Source of the DNA: Penelope pileata
Taxonomy: Eukaryota > Chordata > Aves > Galliformes > Cracidae
Length of the DNA: 64,000 bases
Assembly (NCBI GenBank): GCA_013396635.1
Contig: WBMW01000471.1
Span: 932,765-996,764, forward strand
Direction of reading: 5' to 3'
Shown: positions 12,474 through 25,439 of the stretch, piece by piece
Layout of the letters: every line of letters begins with the position of its first letter
Position numbering within the stretch: position 1 is the first letter of the stretch
Made by a program: the position numbers and the translations under genes
The notes under the pieces: model-generated
Database searches by the model: none
Told to the model about the DNA's origin: nothing
Seen by the model: only the letters and a program-made list of their open reading frames with translations

Positions 12474-15400
12474 GCTGGGCTGGGGGGCTGGCTGAGAAAG
12501 CCACTGGCACGCATCTCCCCAGGGCTGAGCACCAGGGAGGAGTAGACCCAAGGGATTTTTTTTTTGATGCTTCAGGGCAGCCATTGCTGCTGCTGCTTGC
12601 CTTGGCCATAGCACGATGGGCACTCTTATCTGGGCTTGACACACTACCAAAAAGGCACCAAGGTTACCTAGAGCAACTGGAAACTGAAATCTGAAAACAG
12701 ACTGAAGCCAAGTTTGAGCTTCTGTGGCTTGAGAGGAGAAATCACAGTAAGCATCAACTGCACGAGTTAACACCACTTGCTCTTAACTGGCTCTTCTGGA
12801 CCTTGACTCCACAACCAACTTCTGGCCTTTACTGCTGAGTGCCTCAATTTCTCAGGCTGCACGATGAAATCAGGGAGATTTATTGGTTTGCACACACGGA
12901 AAGAGGAAAGCAGAGTGTTATCTATGGCCATGATGCTCTGCACTCCTGCATGCGGCATCTTTGTGAGCATGCACATGTGTGTGCTGCGGGTCTGATGGAG
13001 AGGGGGGTCCCTTGGCTGCACCACGCATTCCCAATTTCCTCAGCACCCCAGGAAGGTGCTCAGGATTAGTATCAGGGAAACAAAGAGCGAGCCTCATTAA
13101 AGCCAGCTAATTGATGTAGCTGCACAGAGCATGCATCCCTGGGGCAGAAGTTCAGCTCTTCTAGTGCTGTAAATGCTCCCATTGGTGAGGCCAGTCCCAA
13201 GAGCAGCCCACCCAAGGATGGCATTAACTGTAGGAGTTGAGCTGCCACGTAGGAAGGGGATCCAACACCAGGATCCAAAGAGGTATTTCCCATTCCAGCA
13301 TCACCCTGCTTCATCAGGATGAGTCACCAAATCACCATGAAAAGCCTTGGGATTTCGCTCGCTCGGCCATGATCAGAAGCTTCCTTTATTGAATCAGTGA
13401 CCAGCCCGTATCTGCCATCTCCCCATTGACAGGAAGAGACGAGGGCTGGAAGCAGCACTGCAGACAGTGCCAGGAGCCTGGTCTGTATCAGCAGCACTCG
13501 GGGCTGTTCCCAGACCAGCACACAGGAGCAGGCATCACCCCACACAGGTGTGGGGTCTCAGAATGAGCACAGTGCATTTCCCTTCTCCAGTGCCCCTCAG
13601 GGTGCTGCTCCAGCGCAGCATTCCTGATCAGCACAGCTCTCAAACACTGGCTTTGTCTGGACCAACACGGCATCCTTCATCACATACCTCTCACATGAGA
13701 CTGATAAAAGCACACAGGTCATCCCTGCCCACCCCTCCCCATGGCGGAGGAGAGGTCATGGTCTGTTGTCTGGGAGAGCAGGATTACAGGGGTGGAAGGA
13801 GTTCAGAGGCAGTCGCTCCCAGCAGAGATCACACCAACCTGATGTTGAGATAAGAGCACTCCTTGACCTTCCATGCAGCCCCACCAGTGGGAACCCAACA
13901 GGAGAATGCTGCAGAATATCCACCCTATCCCTCATAAACCAAACTAGCCATAGCTGTACTTCCTATTTTGTCTCCATAACCTAATCTGACCCCCTCTAGG
14001 GTCTCCAGATTAATATCTGGGAAAGCTCACAAGTCCAATCACCCAATTACAGGGAGGAAAGGTTTATCCTATCCAAACAGCATGAGATGTAACATACACC
14101 CAGCTGCCCCCTCCCTCCTGAGGGCCAGATCTCAATCCCTAGCAAGCTGAACAAACTGGGAAGGGGTCACAGGGGAGATGGGGAGGGTCTCTCCCTACTC
14201 CTGTATCACATGAAGTCCACAGGAGGAGCAGCTATTTTAATTGGCAAATCCCCCGACTCAAGTTTTAATCCCTCTCCATTTTTGCTCAACTTCCCTCATG
14301 CTGAAGGAACACGGGAAACAGACGAAGCGCTCCACCTGGAGCCACGGCTCAACAAGAGCAGCCCATAGCATCTTGGTGAGCAGGGAGGGAGGGGATGCAG
14401 CGCTCAGGGCATGCACAGCACACACAAGAAGGTGGAGGCATGAAGGGTTGGCACCACCAAGGCCACCTAGCACAGACCCTCCTGGGGAGCAGTGTGGGCT
14501 GGAGCAGCCTTGGCATTGGTGCGGCAGAGCAGGTGATGGGCAGGATCACAGCTCAGAATGACTGCAACACCCAACCAAGCATCCTCACCTCTGGGACAGT
14601 CCCCAGAGTACCTCCTAACCTTCCAACAGAGCAGGACAGGCTGTCTCAAGCAGCCTTTGTGCCTCCTTGGAGCCCTTTCCTATTCTGACTTCCTTCCAGA
14701 GAAGTGTGGCAGACATTATCTAACCATTCGGATTGTGCATCAGCTACCTGACATAACTGACCACATAGACAGGAGACCTCAACAGCAGCCAGAAGACCGC
14801 AAAGCAGAATGATCCCAACCTAGCAAGGAATGCCACTCTGGGCATAACTGGGAGCCCATCCAAAGGGAAGATTCCTGCTGGAACAGCAGCACTCCCACCT
14901 TCACCCCCAGTGTGGGGTTGCATTCATCCATGGGTGCCCCCTGCCCAAATTCTCCACATCTCTCTGGGCAGCACTGCCCAGCACCAGCTCTGCAAACACA
15001 GACTGAGCCTCCCTCCAAATTCCAGTCACAACGTATTGCCTAGACAGGTTTTTCTAATCAATAAAGGCTCCTATGGAAAGGTTCCACTGAAGCGCATTCA
15101 CCATCAGCCCATGTCAGCAGCCCTCTCCTCTGATGCCTTCTGACATGACAAATTTGTGGCCCTGACTTTTCTAGATCAGGAGAAACTTTATCTTAAGGGA
15201 TCAAATTACAGATGTGCAAAAAAACTCCATTCCCGGCCTCATTAACTGCCATTTAAGAAGCTCAGAGCCTTCCCTGCTAGAAGGGAGTCCTCTGGGTGGA
15301 GGGAGAGGTGGTGGCGAGCAGGCAGCACAAAGCCCTCTGGCAAACACTGAGCCCTTCCAGTGTGTGCCATGCTCATGGCACCATCCAGGCTGCTCTGGGT

Positions 15401-18289
15401 CAGTGGAGCTGCATACACTTCCAGTTCTCCACCTATGAAGTGATTCAGGAGGAAGGGAAGATAGTGCCCAGTTCTGTCCAAAAGGTGTCTGGGCAGACAA
15501 AAATAGAAGCCTGGAACAACCATATGGAAATGTGAATTAATGAAATATTTCGGCAACTGACTCAACTCTAATTGAGAGCTGAGAACCCTCCACCTCCCTT
15601 CTGCTTTCCAGGATACAAAAATGACACTGGTAGGTGGAAATAACTACAGCTGTCCCAGTGGGAGAGAAATCAGCGCTTCACAATGAGTGTAATGGCCAAA
15701 ATTAAGCACTTGCTTGGTGTTATTACACAACACATCCCAGGAAGCAGCTTCCAAAAACTTGACCTTCTCTTCAAAGGCTTCTTTTTGAACCAGCTTTCCT
15801 GTTGCTAACAAGTGGAGTGGATGCAGTGCTCGAGTAAGGTCCTCTGGGAGCTGACAACAGCTTTGCCCACGTGCTGGTTACGGGGGAGGCAGCAGCAGCG
15901 ACAGCGTCCATACAGCAGCCCTGCCCCAGCCAGGCTGCTGCTCCTTTCCATCCACAACAAGGCAGTCCTCACCAAGGGGTGGCTGGAGTCAGCCAAACAC
16001 CTGCCCACCCTGAAGCCCACTGAGATCCATCACACCAAGGAACAAGCAGGCGGCGATACGTGAGCACTGAGCGTGAGCCTGGCCGTGGTGGCTCCTGGCC
16101 ACCATCACGGCCTTCTCTACTGCAGTGATGTTCAAAGACCCTTTTGGAACCCAAGTCAAACACACAGCTGTCCCCTGAAAGAGCTGCACAAGAACTGCTC
16201 TCCTGAAGCCAGCAGAGCCTGTGGTTTCTTTTCCAACCCTCACTTGTGACCCACCAGCTGCTGAGCCTGCGACCCTTGGGTCAACTCATAAACCAAAAAT
16301 TCACCTCCAGACAGAGCACCTACATCAATCCATAGAGCTCTGCCTCCAAAGGCCTTTGCAGGGGCAGGCAGTATCATCATCCACACTCAAGACCATCCAC
16401 ATCTTTAACAACAACTGGTTTAAACACTAAAGCCTTAACATCTGCTATGTTTTGTTGGCTTTAATTGTAACCCTGGATATTTACATATCTACTGACCTCA
16501 AACTCCTACAACTTTTTAAGGCAAATGTCACCTCTGGTTCCCAGACTGTTTGGAAGTCAAAGATTATTTTAAGGCATGTAACATGAGTGCAAATTGGTTG
16601 TAAGGACAGTGCACCGGCTCCTTCCTGACAGACCCAGTATTTGCTCTGGCCAGATTGGTTTTTCTCCCCTTCGTGCAGGCTGGAGCTGCTTGCACATGAC
16701 CAGCAGCACAGCCTGCACACAGAGGGGTGTGGAGGTTGCCATAGCCGTACCTGCACAGCCCCAGCCATGCAGCACGTCAGAACGATGCTCTAAGAACACA
16801 GTCAAATTGGTACAAATAAAACACTCCCGAGCCTCTATTCGAAGCACGCGTTGCAAGCGTACAAAACGCTGCAGCTTCTGGGTTGACCTATTTCACTTTC
16901 TTTTACAGACACAGTACAGACTCAGAGACTCCTCTGCAGAACAGCAGTGCTCTGGAGAAGCCTGTGTCGCCAGCACGGTGACGTGCACAGGCTCTGAATA
17001 GCCATACCCCCAGCTTCTGCGGGTCGATCTGCCCTGCCCATCCCCAGCGCTCACCCAGCAGCTCCCCTCCATGCAGGCAGTGGGATAGCAGAGCCTCTCT
17101 GACCCCATGTCTGCGTTCCCTGCTCCCAGGTCTACGTGAGCTCCAACAACATCCCCCAAGCAGTACCACTGAAAGGACAGAGGAGATCACAGCACACAAG
17201 CCTTCATGGAACAGGAGATGCTGGCCATGGGCAGAAGCAGAGCCCTGCAGTCCACTTTTTCTGACCTATAAGAGTAGGTCACAGAGTTTTGTGGCAATGT
17301 CACATTTCACACTCCATCACTCTGCTCCTACGGAGGAGGTCAGCTTGCATCCAAAGGGAGGAAAACGGGTTTGAGAGGATGAAGCACCCTCAGCCCCTCA
17401 AGGAAAAGCTGCAACTCAAGGGAATGTGTTGGATAGCAGCTTTCTTTGGAATTGGTTCCCCAGTTTCCATATTGCAGCAACGCGGAGGGGCTGCAGGGTG
17501 GATGGGTCACCAAAAGCAGCATCGGGAACAGGGAGAAGAGGATGCTGCCATGGGCTGCTCCAGCACTGAGATGCGGGACTCTGGGTGGAGACAGCCAGAG
17601 AAATGGCAGAGAAACACCAAGAGAGCGCCCAAAGAGCTCCCCCAGCATCAAAGCAGCAACACAGCCACCACCCCAAGAGCAACACAGACTCCACTCTGCT
17701 CCCACCTACACCCAAGGATTTGTTCCTTGGCCATTCAGATGCATTTTGGGGCTGGGTGTGCTGTGCTTGCAGAGGCCAGGAGATGCAGGCTGACCAGAGC
17801 TGTGGAGGAGGAGCACCGGGGCCGACACACAGCCAGTCTTCACCGAGCTCTGCCTCCACCAGCTCAGGACCTCAGCAGGGCACGGTAAGGGGAGCAGCAT
17901 CCCACCTCCCAGCAGGGCAGGCAGCCTTCTGCCCCTGCAGCCAGCCCGCCCGAGGGATGCTGTGCTCCACATGCAAGAACATCTCACACGGAGGGCTCAG
18001 CTCTCGCTGGGGACCTTCTAAGCAAGGCCACCACAGCAAGCACCGGTGACACCCCAGGTCCTGACACAGCCTGGCTATGGCAACAAGGACTGAGAAATAA
18101 GAAGCACTTTGCACAGCGGTTATGTTCTCCCCTCATCCCTCCCCCTCATCCCCTTTGGAGCTTCTTAACTTCAGAAACCTTCCTCCAGAGGAGTGTTGGA
18201 GTGACAGAAAACATTTTCCAAGCCTAATATCAGTTCCAGATGTTCACAGCCATTTCAGTTTGTACCTCACCCTGTAAAACACATTTCTC

Positions 18290-18600
18290 TCTCTCCTCTC
18301 TCCAGCGCAGCGCCTGCTTCGGCCATGACATCATGCGCTGGCGGCCCGGCCGCGCACACACACACGCGCTCGCGCCCTCTTCGAGAGCCCCATGTTCAAA
18401 CAAAGAGCATCACTCAACTACAAAGCCGTCGCACACATGGAGTTATGAGTAATTTCCACAAGTTTTAATAAACAGTTTGGGATGTAATTGCTCTCTGTCT
18501 TCTCCGCTGGCTCCCGAGCGGAGAGCCGCTCTCTCCCCGCGCTCTGGTGTTGAAAGCGTGGTTTGTTTCGCACACAGCTTCACCTCGGGAACTGCTCCTC
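18290..18600. promoter_or_regulatory. CpG cluster with embedded AT-rich element
   Basis: CpG-dense sequence (TGCGCTGGCGGCCCGGCCGC, then a CACACACACACGCGCTCGCG run) is followed by an AT-rich core (GAGTAATTTCCACAAG, TTTTAATAAACAG) and another CpG-rich flank. A CRE-like TGACATCA lies near 18325. It resembles an intronic regulatory element; no gene is visible. Confidence 0.35.
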
Positions 18601-20908
18601 TTAGCATCAGCTGCCCAGGGCTGTGTGCTTCCAGGCACCAGTACGAAGCCTCTTTCAAAGCCACGTCCAGCTGGGGGGCAGCCGACCCACGCCAGTCCCT
18701 TCCAACCCACGCAGGAGCAGGGGATGCACGTTTGCCCCAAACTCACTCCTGACTTAGCTCCAAGAAGAGAAAAAAATATCTTCTAGCTCAAGGGAATGGC
18801 TTCATCCTCCAGTTGCAAAGCAAGGAGAGGTCATGGAGGTTTGCAAGCATGAGGCTTTTCGGAGGGGGCAGAAGGCAGGGGCCAGGTACCAGCCAGCAGC
18901 TTGCCATGGGGCTGACGAGCAGGCTGACAGCCTGAGCCGCAGCCAGTGACCACAGCAAGAAACAGCTACAGCTGTACTAGAAAGACACACAACACAAACA
19001 ACGCACATGCTGAAACTCAAAAGATCCAAGAGATGAACAACAGCATCCACAAGAGCCTTCTCACCTTGCAGCATCTCCCAGCCCCCCACTGCCAGCACTC
19101 TGCAAACACATGGGTGCACCTCCTAACAACAGGAGCAACCCGCTCCCACCCGCCGGCGGCCACAAGACTGGGGGGGAAGGAAGACCTGGCAACATCCATC
19201 AGAAACCCTCAGAAATTCACACCCTGTACACACCTCTCAAGGTTTCCCCCCTTTCTGGGTTTAAATTTTTTTTCATTTCATTTTGTGGATGCTGCAGTGG
19301 GATGGATGGATGATGGCAGCGAGGGGATACCCTCAGGGATACCCACAGTGGGGTTTTTGGCCAGGAGAAACACGGTACCAAGCAAAGCCTTTGAGAGCTG
19401 TAGCAGCCAGCACCTCTGTAAACCTACGCAAGGTACCTGCAAGAATCAAGTCATCTGGCACTGGAGGCCTGTAGGGTAAGAAAGGAATGAAGGAAGGAAT
19501 GTTGTTTGGTTGTGAACAACAGAGGAAAATAAAGGAGAGTTTTAGGATTGGCTTTTCTCTTTAATTGTTAATGGGGTCATTGTGCCCTGAATAGTCCCTA
19601 CAGAGTGGGGAGAGGGGAGGGCAGCTCCTCACAATGAATTAAATTGCCTGTCAAACACATGGCAGCCATAAAAAGAAAACATTAATAATAATAATCTGTA
19701 TTTCCTACTCTGGCTGCCAGGCAGAGCTCCAGGCACTTCAAAGGAGCAACCCCACATTTCCCTGGCCTGGCCCCACCTGACCAGTGTGTGAGCAATCTGG
19801 AATCCCCATCCTAAACACAGTGCTTCAGTGGCTTGTTTTCTTTCTCCATCATTGGAGTTTGCTCCTCCAAGATAAGGAACAAGCTTTCTTCCATGCCCAG
19901 AAACTAGGAACACAACACTGGGACCATGCCCATGCTGGGCAGCTCTGGAAGCAGATGCTGGCAGGAAGGTGCAGGAGAAATTCCCACCTTGAACCAAATG
20001 AGGTTTTTAACCACCCAATCCATTAGCTCTTGCAAACCTTCACTCCAACCACAGGTGAAAACTTTCTCCTAATGCTCCCCCACCCAGACATTGGTGGAAT
20101 TTGGTACTGCCAGCACCTGGGGCCCTTTGCTCAAAGGCAGATCTCTGCTTCAGCCGCCAACCAGCTGCCTCTGGCTGCTCACATGAACCACTTTAATGAG
20201 CTAAACCCAAAGTCCTTGAGCAAGAAGCAATCACAGGCTTTGCTTGCTTTTCTAAGCAGCAGGAGCATCACTCAAGGCCTCCAACGATATTTTCTGAGAT
20301 AAATCATTGATTCACTCAAATCCAGCCCATCCTTCACATCCCCCCACCTCGCCCAGTGCTCACGGCTGAAGCACCAACAAAGCCTTCACCAGGCACGGAG
20401 CACTCAGCCCAGCCTGGAGATGGAAACAGAGCTGCAGCCCAGGGAAGTTTCACATTTCCCTGTGCTGCTTAAGTGAATCCTCTAAATATTGCAGGCTTCA
20501 GATTGCTTTGCTAGCTGTGCAAGGTAACTCCAAGGGTCTTGCCAATGGCTGGCACACACTCCCCACTCACTGGAAGGGATTGGTGCAGCCCTTGGGCCAT
20601 TGCAGGCTGACCTTCCCCTGCACCCACCATCCTGAAGCAGTTCGCTCAATCAGCACACAGCTTTCCTACCCAAGAAGTGCACACCATTTCAATATACTGT
20701 GCTGCATTTTTGTTTTTCCCCTTTCCCTCCCACACCCATCTCTGCAGAAGCCTTCAGAAACCTCTCCTGGAGGATTCAATACCACTCTTAACACCTCTGC
20801 TCCTTGCACCTCCCTGCACAAAAGCCACAGCTCTGAGGACACCCAACGAGGCTCAGCACAGCACACACCACCACGCACCCTCCAGAGCCAGCCCGCAGCA
20901 TCACCCAC

Positions 20909-21057
20909 CTGTGTAGAGGTCCGTGTCAGTGTACTCATCCACCTTCTTGTGGTGCAGGACGTAGTCAGACACCTTTGTGCCGATGGCAGGCTGCACATCC
21001 AGCCACTCCAGGGAGACCACAGTGCTGGAGGGCTCCACACTAGGGGACAGCCGCAGG
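20909..21057 (-). CDS. ASTN2: Astrotactin-2, internal exon (fibronectin type III start)
   Basis: This 149-bp exon has acceptor TGCCCTCCCAG and donor GTGGGT. It reads LRLSPSVEPSSTVVSLEW, then KVSDYVLHHKKVDEYT, and ends DLYT plus one base (phase 1). The pattern of a conserved tryptophan followed by a Y-x-L strand is typical of the first half of an FnIII domain. The rest of that domain, the annexin-like domain and the C-terminus are encoded by exons not found in 1-20908. Confidence 0.94.
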
Positions 21058-22022
21058 CTGGGAGGGCAGAAATCAAAGAACACATCAGCTCCAGCCCCCT
21101 TCCAGGAGGAATTCCCTCTACAAGCACTGGAATTGCTCACCTTCATGCAGAGGGGCATGACAACAGGTGAGCACAAAAGAAGCTTCCTGCTGGGGTGGGT
21201 GTCCCCACCTCCCAGCTCCTGGCAGAGCTGAGGTCTTGCAACCCCCAACATCCTGAGGCTTCACCTTCTGGGAGAGCTGCTGGAACTCAGCAGCTCCATG
21301 GAGAGGACCCAGCCTAACTCCAGGCTGCCCAGTAGGGCTGAGCCTACACAAAGGGAGGGTCCCAGTTGTGCTGTGAGCAGCTGAGAAGGGACAGGTGTGG
21401 CTGACAACTCACCCAGGTGCAAATGAGCAAGGTCTGATGGGCATGAGCAAAGCTAAAAGCAAAAGCAGGGCAGCAAAGCCCTGCCTAGATTGGAGGCTGT
21501 GTGGGTGTGGGCAGAGTGGCTCCAGGCTGTGAGCTGCAACAGCGCAAAGGCACTGGGGCAAACAGGAACACTATGTGGGGCTAAGGAGAGCACAGCTCCA
21601 TACATCTGAGTTTGTTGAACTCAAGATGGGAAATGAATCCCCTCTAGGATGCTGGCTCGCTGAGAAGAGGTTCTGCTCCTTGCAGATCGCTGGAGCCAGT
21701 CTTCCTGCTTCCTCAGCTAATTCCCCATCAGTTTGCTCCTGATTTGCTCTTGCTCTGACAAGCCACAATGAATTGCACTGTAATTCCATTTCTTTCAGCA
21801 TCTGAAATCCCTTTGTATGAGCCCTGCTAATCAGGTGATGAAAATCTGTACGGAAACCTTCCGGGGCTGCAGCTGGAGCCAGGACATCCTGAAGGCATCA
21901 CCAGGCAGCGAGGTGCACTGGACCATGACCCTGGGCTTGGTGGCACAGGGCAGGAGGTGTCCCCGCATCCCAGGGGACAGGGGTTGGCGCTGGGGACCAC
22001 GGGGGCTGGCAGAGATACGTAC
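21058..22022 (-). other. ASTN2: ASTN2 intron, 965 bp
   Basis: This is a short intron with a GTACGT donor and a CTGCCCTCCCAG acceptor. It contains no repeat or other feature I recognise. Confidence 0.92.
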
Positions 22023-22156
22023 ACGGGCTGTGGGAGGGGGCTGCAGTTCGGGAGCCCGTTCTCGTCAAAGGCGTTGAGGTCACAGCGGCACCAGTCCTCG
22101 ATCACGTCGCCTTTCCCCGAGCACCAGTAGGAGCTCATCAGTGCGCCCTTGAAGGC
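22023..22156 (-). CDS. ASTN2: Astrotactin-2, internal exon (EGF-like to FnIII linker)
   Basis: This 134-bp exon has acceptor CTCCTGGCAG and donor GTACGT. It starts in phase 0 with [17 protein letters not shown], contains [18 protein letters not shown] and ends QPV with the last codon split. The paired cysteines continue the EGF-like segment and the end leads into the fibronectin type III domain. The frame joins the 31759-32024 exon without a shift. Confidence 0.94.
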
Positions 22157-22879
22157 CTGCCAGGAGAACAGAGAGCGTGAGCCTGAGGCTGAGCAAGCTG
22201 GGTTCACCCCTGGGTGCTGCTTCTGGGGTGAGGATGTGGGGCACAGTGCCCCACGCTCATGTCCTCTTGCGATGGAGGACCAAGCTGCCCCAGAAACACA
22301 AACACAGCCCCTGGGAGGCACAGGACGTCACCTCTAGGGTACCTTCGTGCTGCTGCTGCAGTGAAACTTTCCCACGTGTCCATCCCTCGACTGTTTCTGA
22401 CTCCATGAAGTGATTCCACAGTATTTCCACAATGCCCCTTCCATCCCATGTTATCCACGCTACCTTCTCACAAGCGGACTGATGCTTGATCCACTCTCAT
22501 ACGGAATATTCCCAAGAACAGACTGTGGTATCCGAGTAAGGCTGCCTGCAGGACTGCTCCCATCACACGAACTGCTCCCCAACACCACCACCCACCCGCT
22601 GCCACTGGGGCTGAATCTCCTAAAATCCCTAAAACCTCCAATCTCTGACCCCTGGGAGCCTCCCCTGTGCTCAGCTCAGGACTTGGGATGGGCTCCTGTG
22701 CTCCAGGACGGGGCATCCCTCACCCCACGCACGTTGCCTTTCCCATCAGCACCAAAGGCAGCATCTCCCCCTGCACACAAACACAGCCAGAGGCAAAGCT
22801 GACTGCTGGAGCACCTGCCCCACCGCTCACTAAACAAACTTCTCTGTGATGCTTTTAACCTTTTGGCACAACATTTGGG

Positions 22880-23160
22880 GCCGCGGTGCCCTTGCAGACC
22901 CTCCCTCGTGCCCAGCAGCCTCAGCTCACCCCGTGCTGCAGCAGCAGCCCTGCTGTTCCGCCCACGGAGCGCAGCCTGCGGATGCCTGGCCCTGGTGATA
23001 TCGCCTGCGCTGCCGGGTTGTGCCCCAAAGATAAAACGTGCCCTTAGCAGGGAGAGGGACAGCTCCCGCAGCGGTGGCATTTAGCAGAGAACTATAGGAA
23101 AAGCGCCGTCCCGGGGACATTGGTGAAAAGAGGAGGTATAAATAGAGCCTGACGTCAGGG
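22880..23160. promoter_or_regulatory. CpG-rich patch in ASTN2 intron
   Basis: CpG density is clearly higher than in surrounding intron. On the minus strand it lies upstream of the 22156 exon and has a donor-like GGGGTGAGCTG with its GT at 22929-22928. It could therefore be an alternative first exon for a short 3' ASTN2 transcript. This is an inference; no transcript evidence is available here. Confidence 0.3.
23137..23157 (+). promoter_or_regulatory. TATA box with palindromic CRE (candidate intronic promoter)
   Basis: TATAAATAG (23137-23145) is followed five bases later by a perfect CRE, TGACGTCA (23150-23157). A start site would be expected near 23165-23175. The elements lie at the edge of a CpG-rich patch (22880-23160) about 1 kb from the ASTN2 exon at 22023-22156. 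TATA orientation points away from that exon, that is, antisense to ASTN2. Confidence 0.4.
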
Positions 23161-24179
23161 CTGCTATTGTGTGGGGCTGTGCTGCTTTCCCCAAACGCAG
23201 CAGCACCTTCAGCGAGGTGCCTGCCTCTGCAACGCTGCTCCAGAAGGGAAGAAAGGAAGGAAAAAACAGTGAAAATGTGACCTTATTTCAGTTTGTCCTT
23301 TAGAGTGTAATTAAAGCACTGGGCTAGAAAGGGCGTCTCAGCAGAATGGGAGAGCATGGAAGACAGAAAGGAGTGCATGGGACACGCGGATGCATGCAGA
23401 CATCTCTGCAGCCGGGTCTGCTCAGGACGGAAACAAAGGAGCAGCAGAGCCCTCCCTGTGCTCTTCCAGGGGCTGCAGGAGGCACAGGGCCCCGTGCCAC
23501 GTGGGTGTCACACTGCTGGCACCGCTCAGCTGCCACTGTCCCCAGCCCCAGCACGCTCCCTCCCTGCCCGCATCCTGCAGGCAGAAATCCCATCCACCCC
23601 GTGTCACCCAACCCAGCACTCAGTGCTTCCCTTCTGCTCTCTATTTTCCTGACACTAAGTGCAGCACTGGCTGAGCAATGACCTCCCCTGCACCTGCCCA
23701 GCCCCACCCTCGTTTTAATCAGATCCTGCAGGTACACAGCTGCCATCTGCCTCATGTCAGCCTCCTGCTAACGAGGTTAGCTGCCCACTGCATCCCACAG
23801 TTCCCCCATTAGGGCAGCGCACCTACGCGCAGTAACAGGGTTACAGCGAGCCCGCAGCTCCTGCCTGCAGCCTCCCAGCTCCCCACGTCTGCTAACAGAG
23901 GAGCAATGCGGGACCCTGAGCCATGGACAAGGGGTGCAGTGAATGCTGAGCCGGCCCATGGGCAGCCTCTGCTCCCTGCAAGCACATGGAATGACAGCCC
24001 CTCCACAGCACATCCATCCCTGCGCAGATGCTCCGCTCGGCCATGGTGGCAGCCCAAAGCAAAAAAGCACCGGGCTCTGCCAGCACCAAGGGCTCCCCAG
24101 CACCTGGCAGAGGTGACAGCAGCAGTGCCCCATGCTGCCCCGCTGCTCCCCAGCCCCCCAACACCCCCTGTGCCCCAAG

Positions 24180-24620
24180 ACAGTTCTATCTTTCATTTAC
24201 AAGTATCCAAATTGTATTGTTTCCCTGTGAGTCAGCCCATTTAGTTTATGTCCTTCAGTGCCAGAGGGGAAATTTATGAGATGAGAAACTGGCTCGAAAC
24301 GTTTATTTTCTAGATGACGAGTCATGCCATTAGATATATAGCATTATGAATCATAGGAACAGCATCTAATTTGCTCTTAAAGGTATAATAGGTCTGACTC
24401 CCCACACCCATGCACACACATCCATTGGATTGATAGTTCCCCCATAGGATGGCTAGTTCATTTGTTTTGACACGAGCAAGACTTACAGGACCATAAAGTC
24501 CCATCTTACCATAAGCTAAGCCTATTCATAAAAAAAATATTAAGGAAATGAATGATCAGCTAAGCACATTTATCCCACACTCGATTGCATATGGATCTTT
24601 CTCCTGTTGTTATTTGTGCT
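24180..24620. promoter_or_regulatory. Candidate conserved non-coding element
   Basis: AT-rich sequence (GCCATTAGATATATAGCATT, TTATGAATCATAGG) lies between GC-rich flanks in the 9.6-kb ASTN2 intron, about 2 kb from the exon at 22156. No repeat identity was recognised. Confidence 0.3.
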
Positions 24621-25439
24621 CAGGGGGAGGCCATTTGGCCACGTTTTATAGCTCAGATGCTCTGCAATGAACAGAGAAGAACATTTCCTCTTTGTCCTCT
24701 GTTAGAGCTGGCTGATGGAGGGAGAAGCATCGAGTTCTTCCTGACCGTGGGTTTTCTGTTGATATCCCCAGAGAGAAAAATTGCAGGACATGAAGGAAGG
24801 CTGCAGATCAGCACTCACAGGACTCGGTGTGCAGCACAGAGGCTGCTGGTCCCAGATGGGGTATGGGAAGGGTGCATGCTGGCACTCCCCTGTCTTTGGA
24901 GATGCGGTCTTCTCCGTGGCTGATAGAGATGAGAGTGGGGCCTGGCTGATGCTTTGCATCTAGGTTTTGTTGTGGTTGGTACGCACACCTCAGCTTCTGG
25001 TAAAATTGGAAATTCAGGAAGATGACAAAAACAAGCAGGCAGGCTGGGCATAGCCGTGTGCAGATCCCCGAGGTGAAGAGAAGCTGACAGTTTGGTACAT
25101 CGTGAGTTTTGTCTCTGTTTCCATAATTGCTTTCTTCAGAGGTTTTTGTCTGGGGCCACGGACCACAGCCCCCAGATGCTACCACGCTCCCACAGCCCAT
25201 GGCCAGCAGCAGCTGTCCCCTGCTGCCAAGGGAAAGGGTGCATGGGATGCAGGCACAACGGGGTGCTGTGCCAATGGGGTGGCTGGAAGAAAAGCTTTCC
25301 ATGCCCTCACACTGAGGCTTAATGCTGCTCACAGGAGATAAATGCTGCTCCTTAGTAGTCTAGACATCTCCGGGAGGAGGAAAAAAAACAAAAAAACAAA
25401 AAGGAGGAGGAAAATGAAGGATTTCCCAGGCCAGAGACT

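Larger units (their letters stand above)
1..20908 (-). other. ASTN2: ASTN2 intron (partial, downstream of last exon seen)
   Basis: Following the 20909 donor, no further ASTN2 exon was recognised down to position 1, so this is treated as one intron of at least 20.9 kb. It holds three CR1 tails (1781, 6581, 12120), CpG-rich patches near 3.5-3.96 kb and 18.3 kb, and AT-rich islands at 1-620, 4990-5600, 8221-8620 and 10620-11240. The 263-aa minus frame at 7416-8207 has no domain character. From 12.5 to 18.2 kb I see nothing special. Confidence 0.6.
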
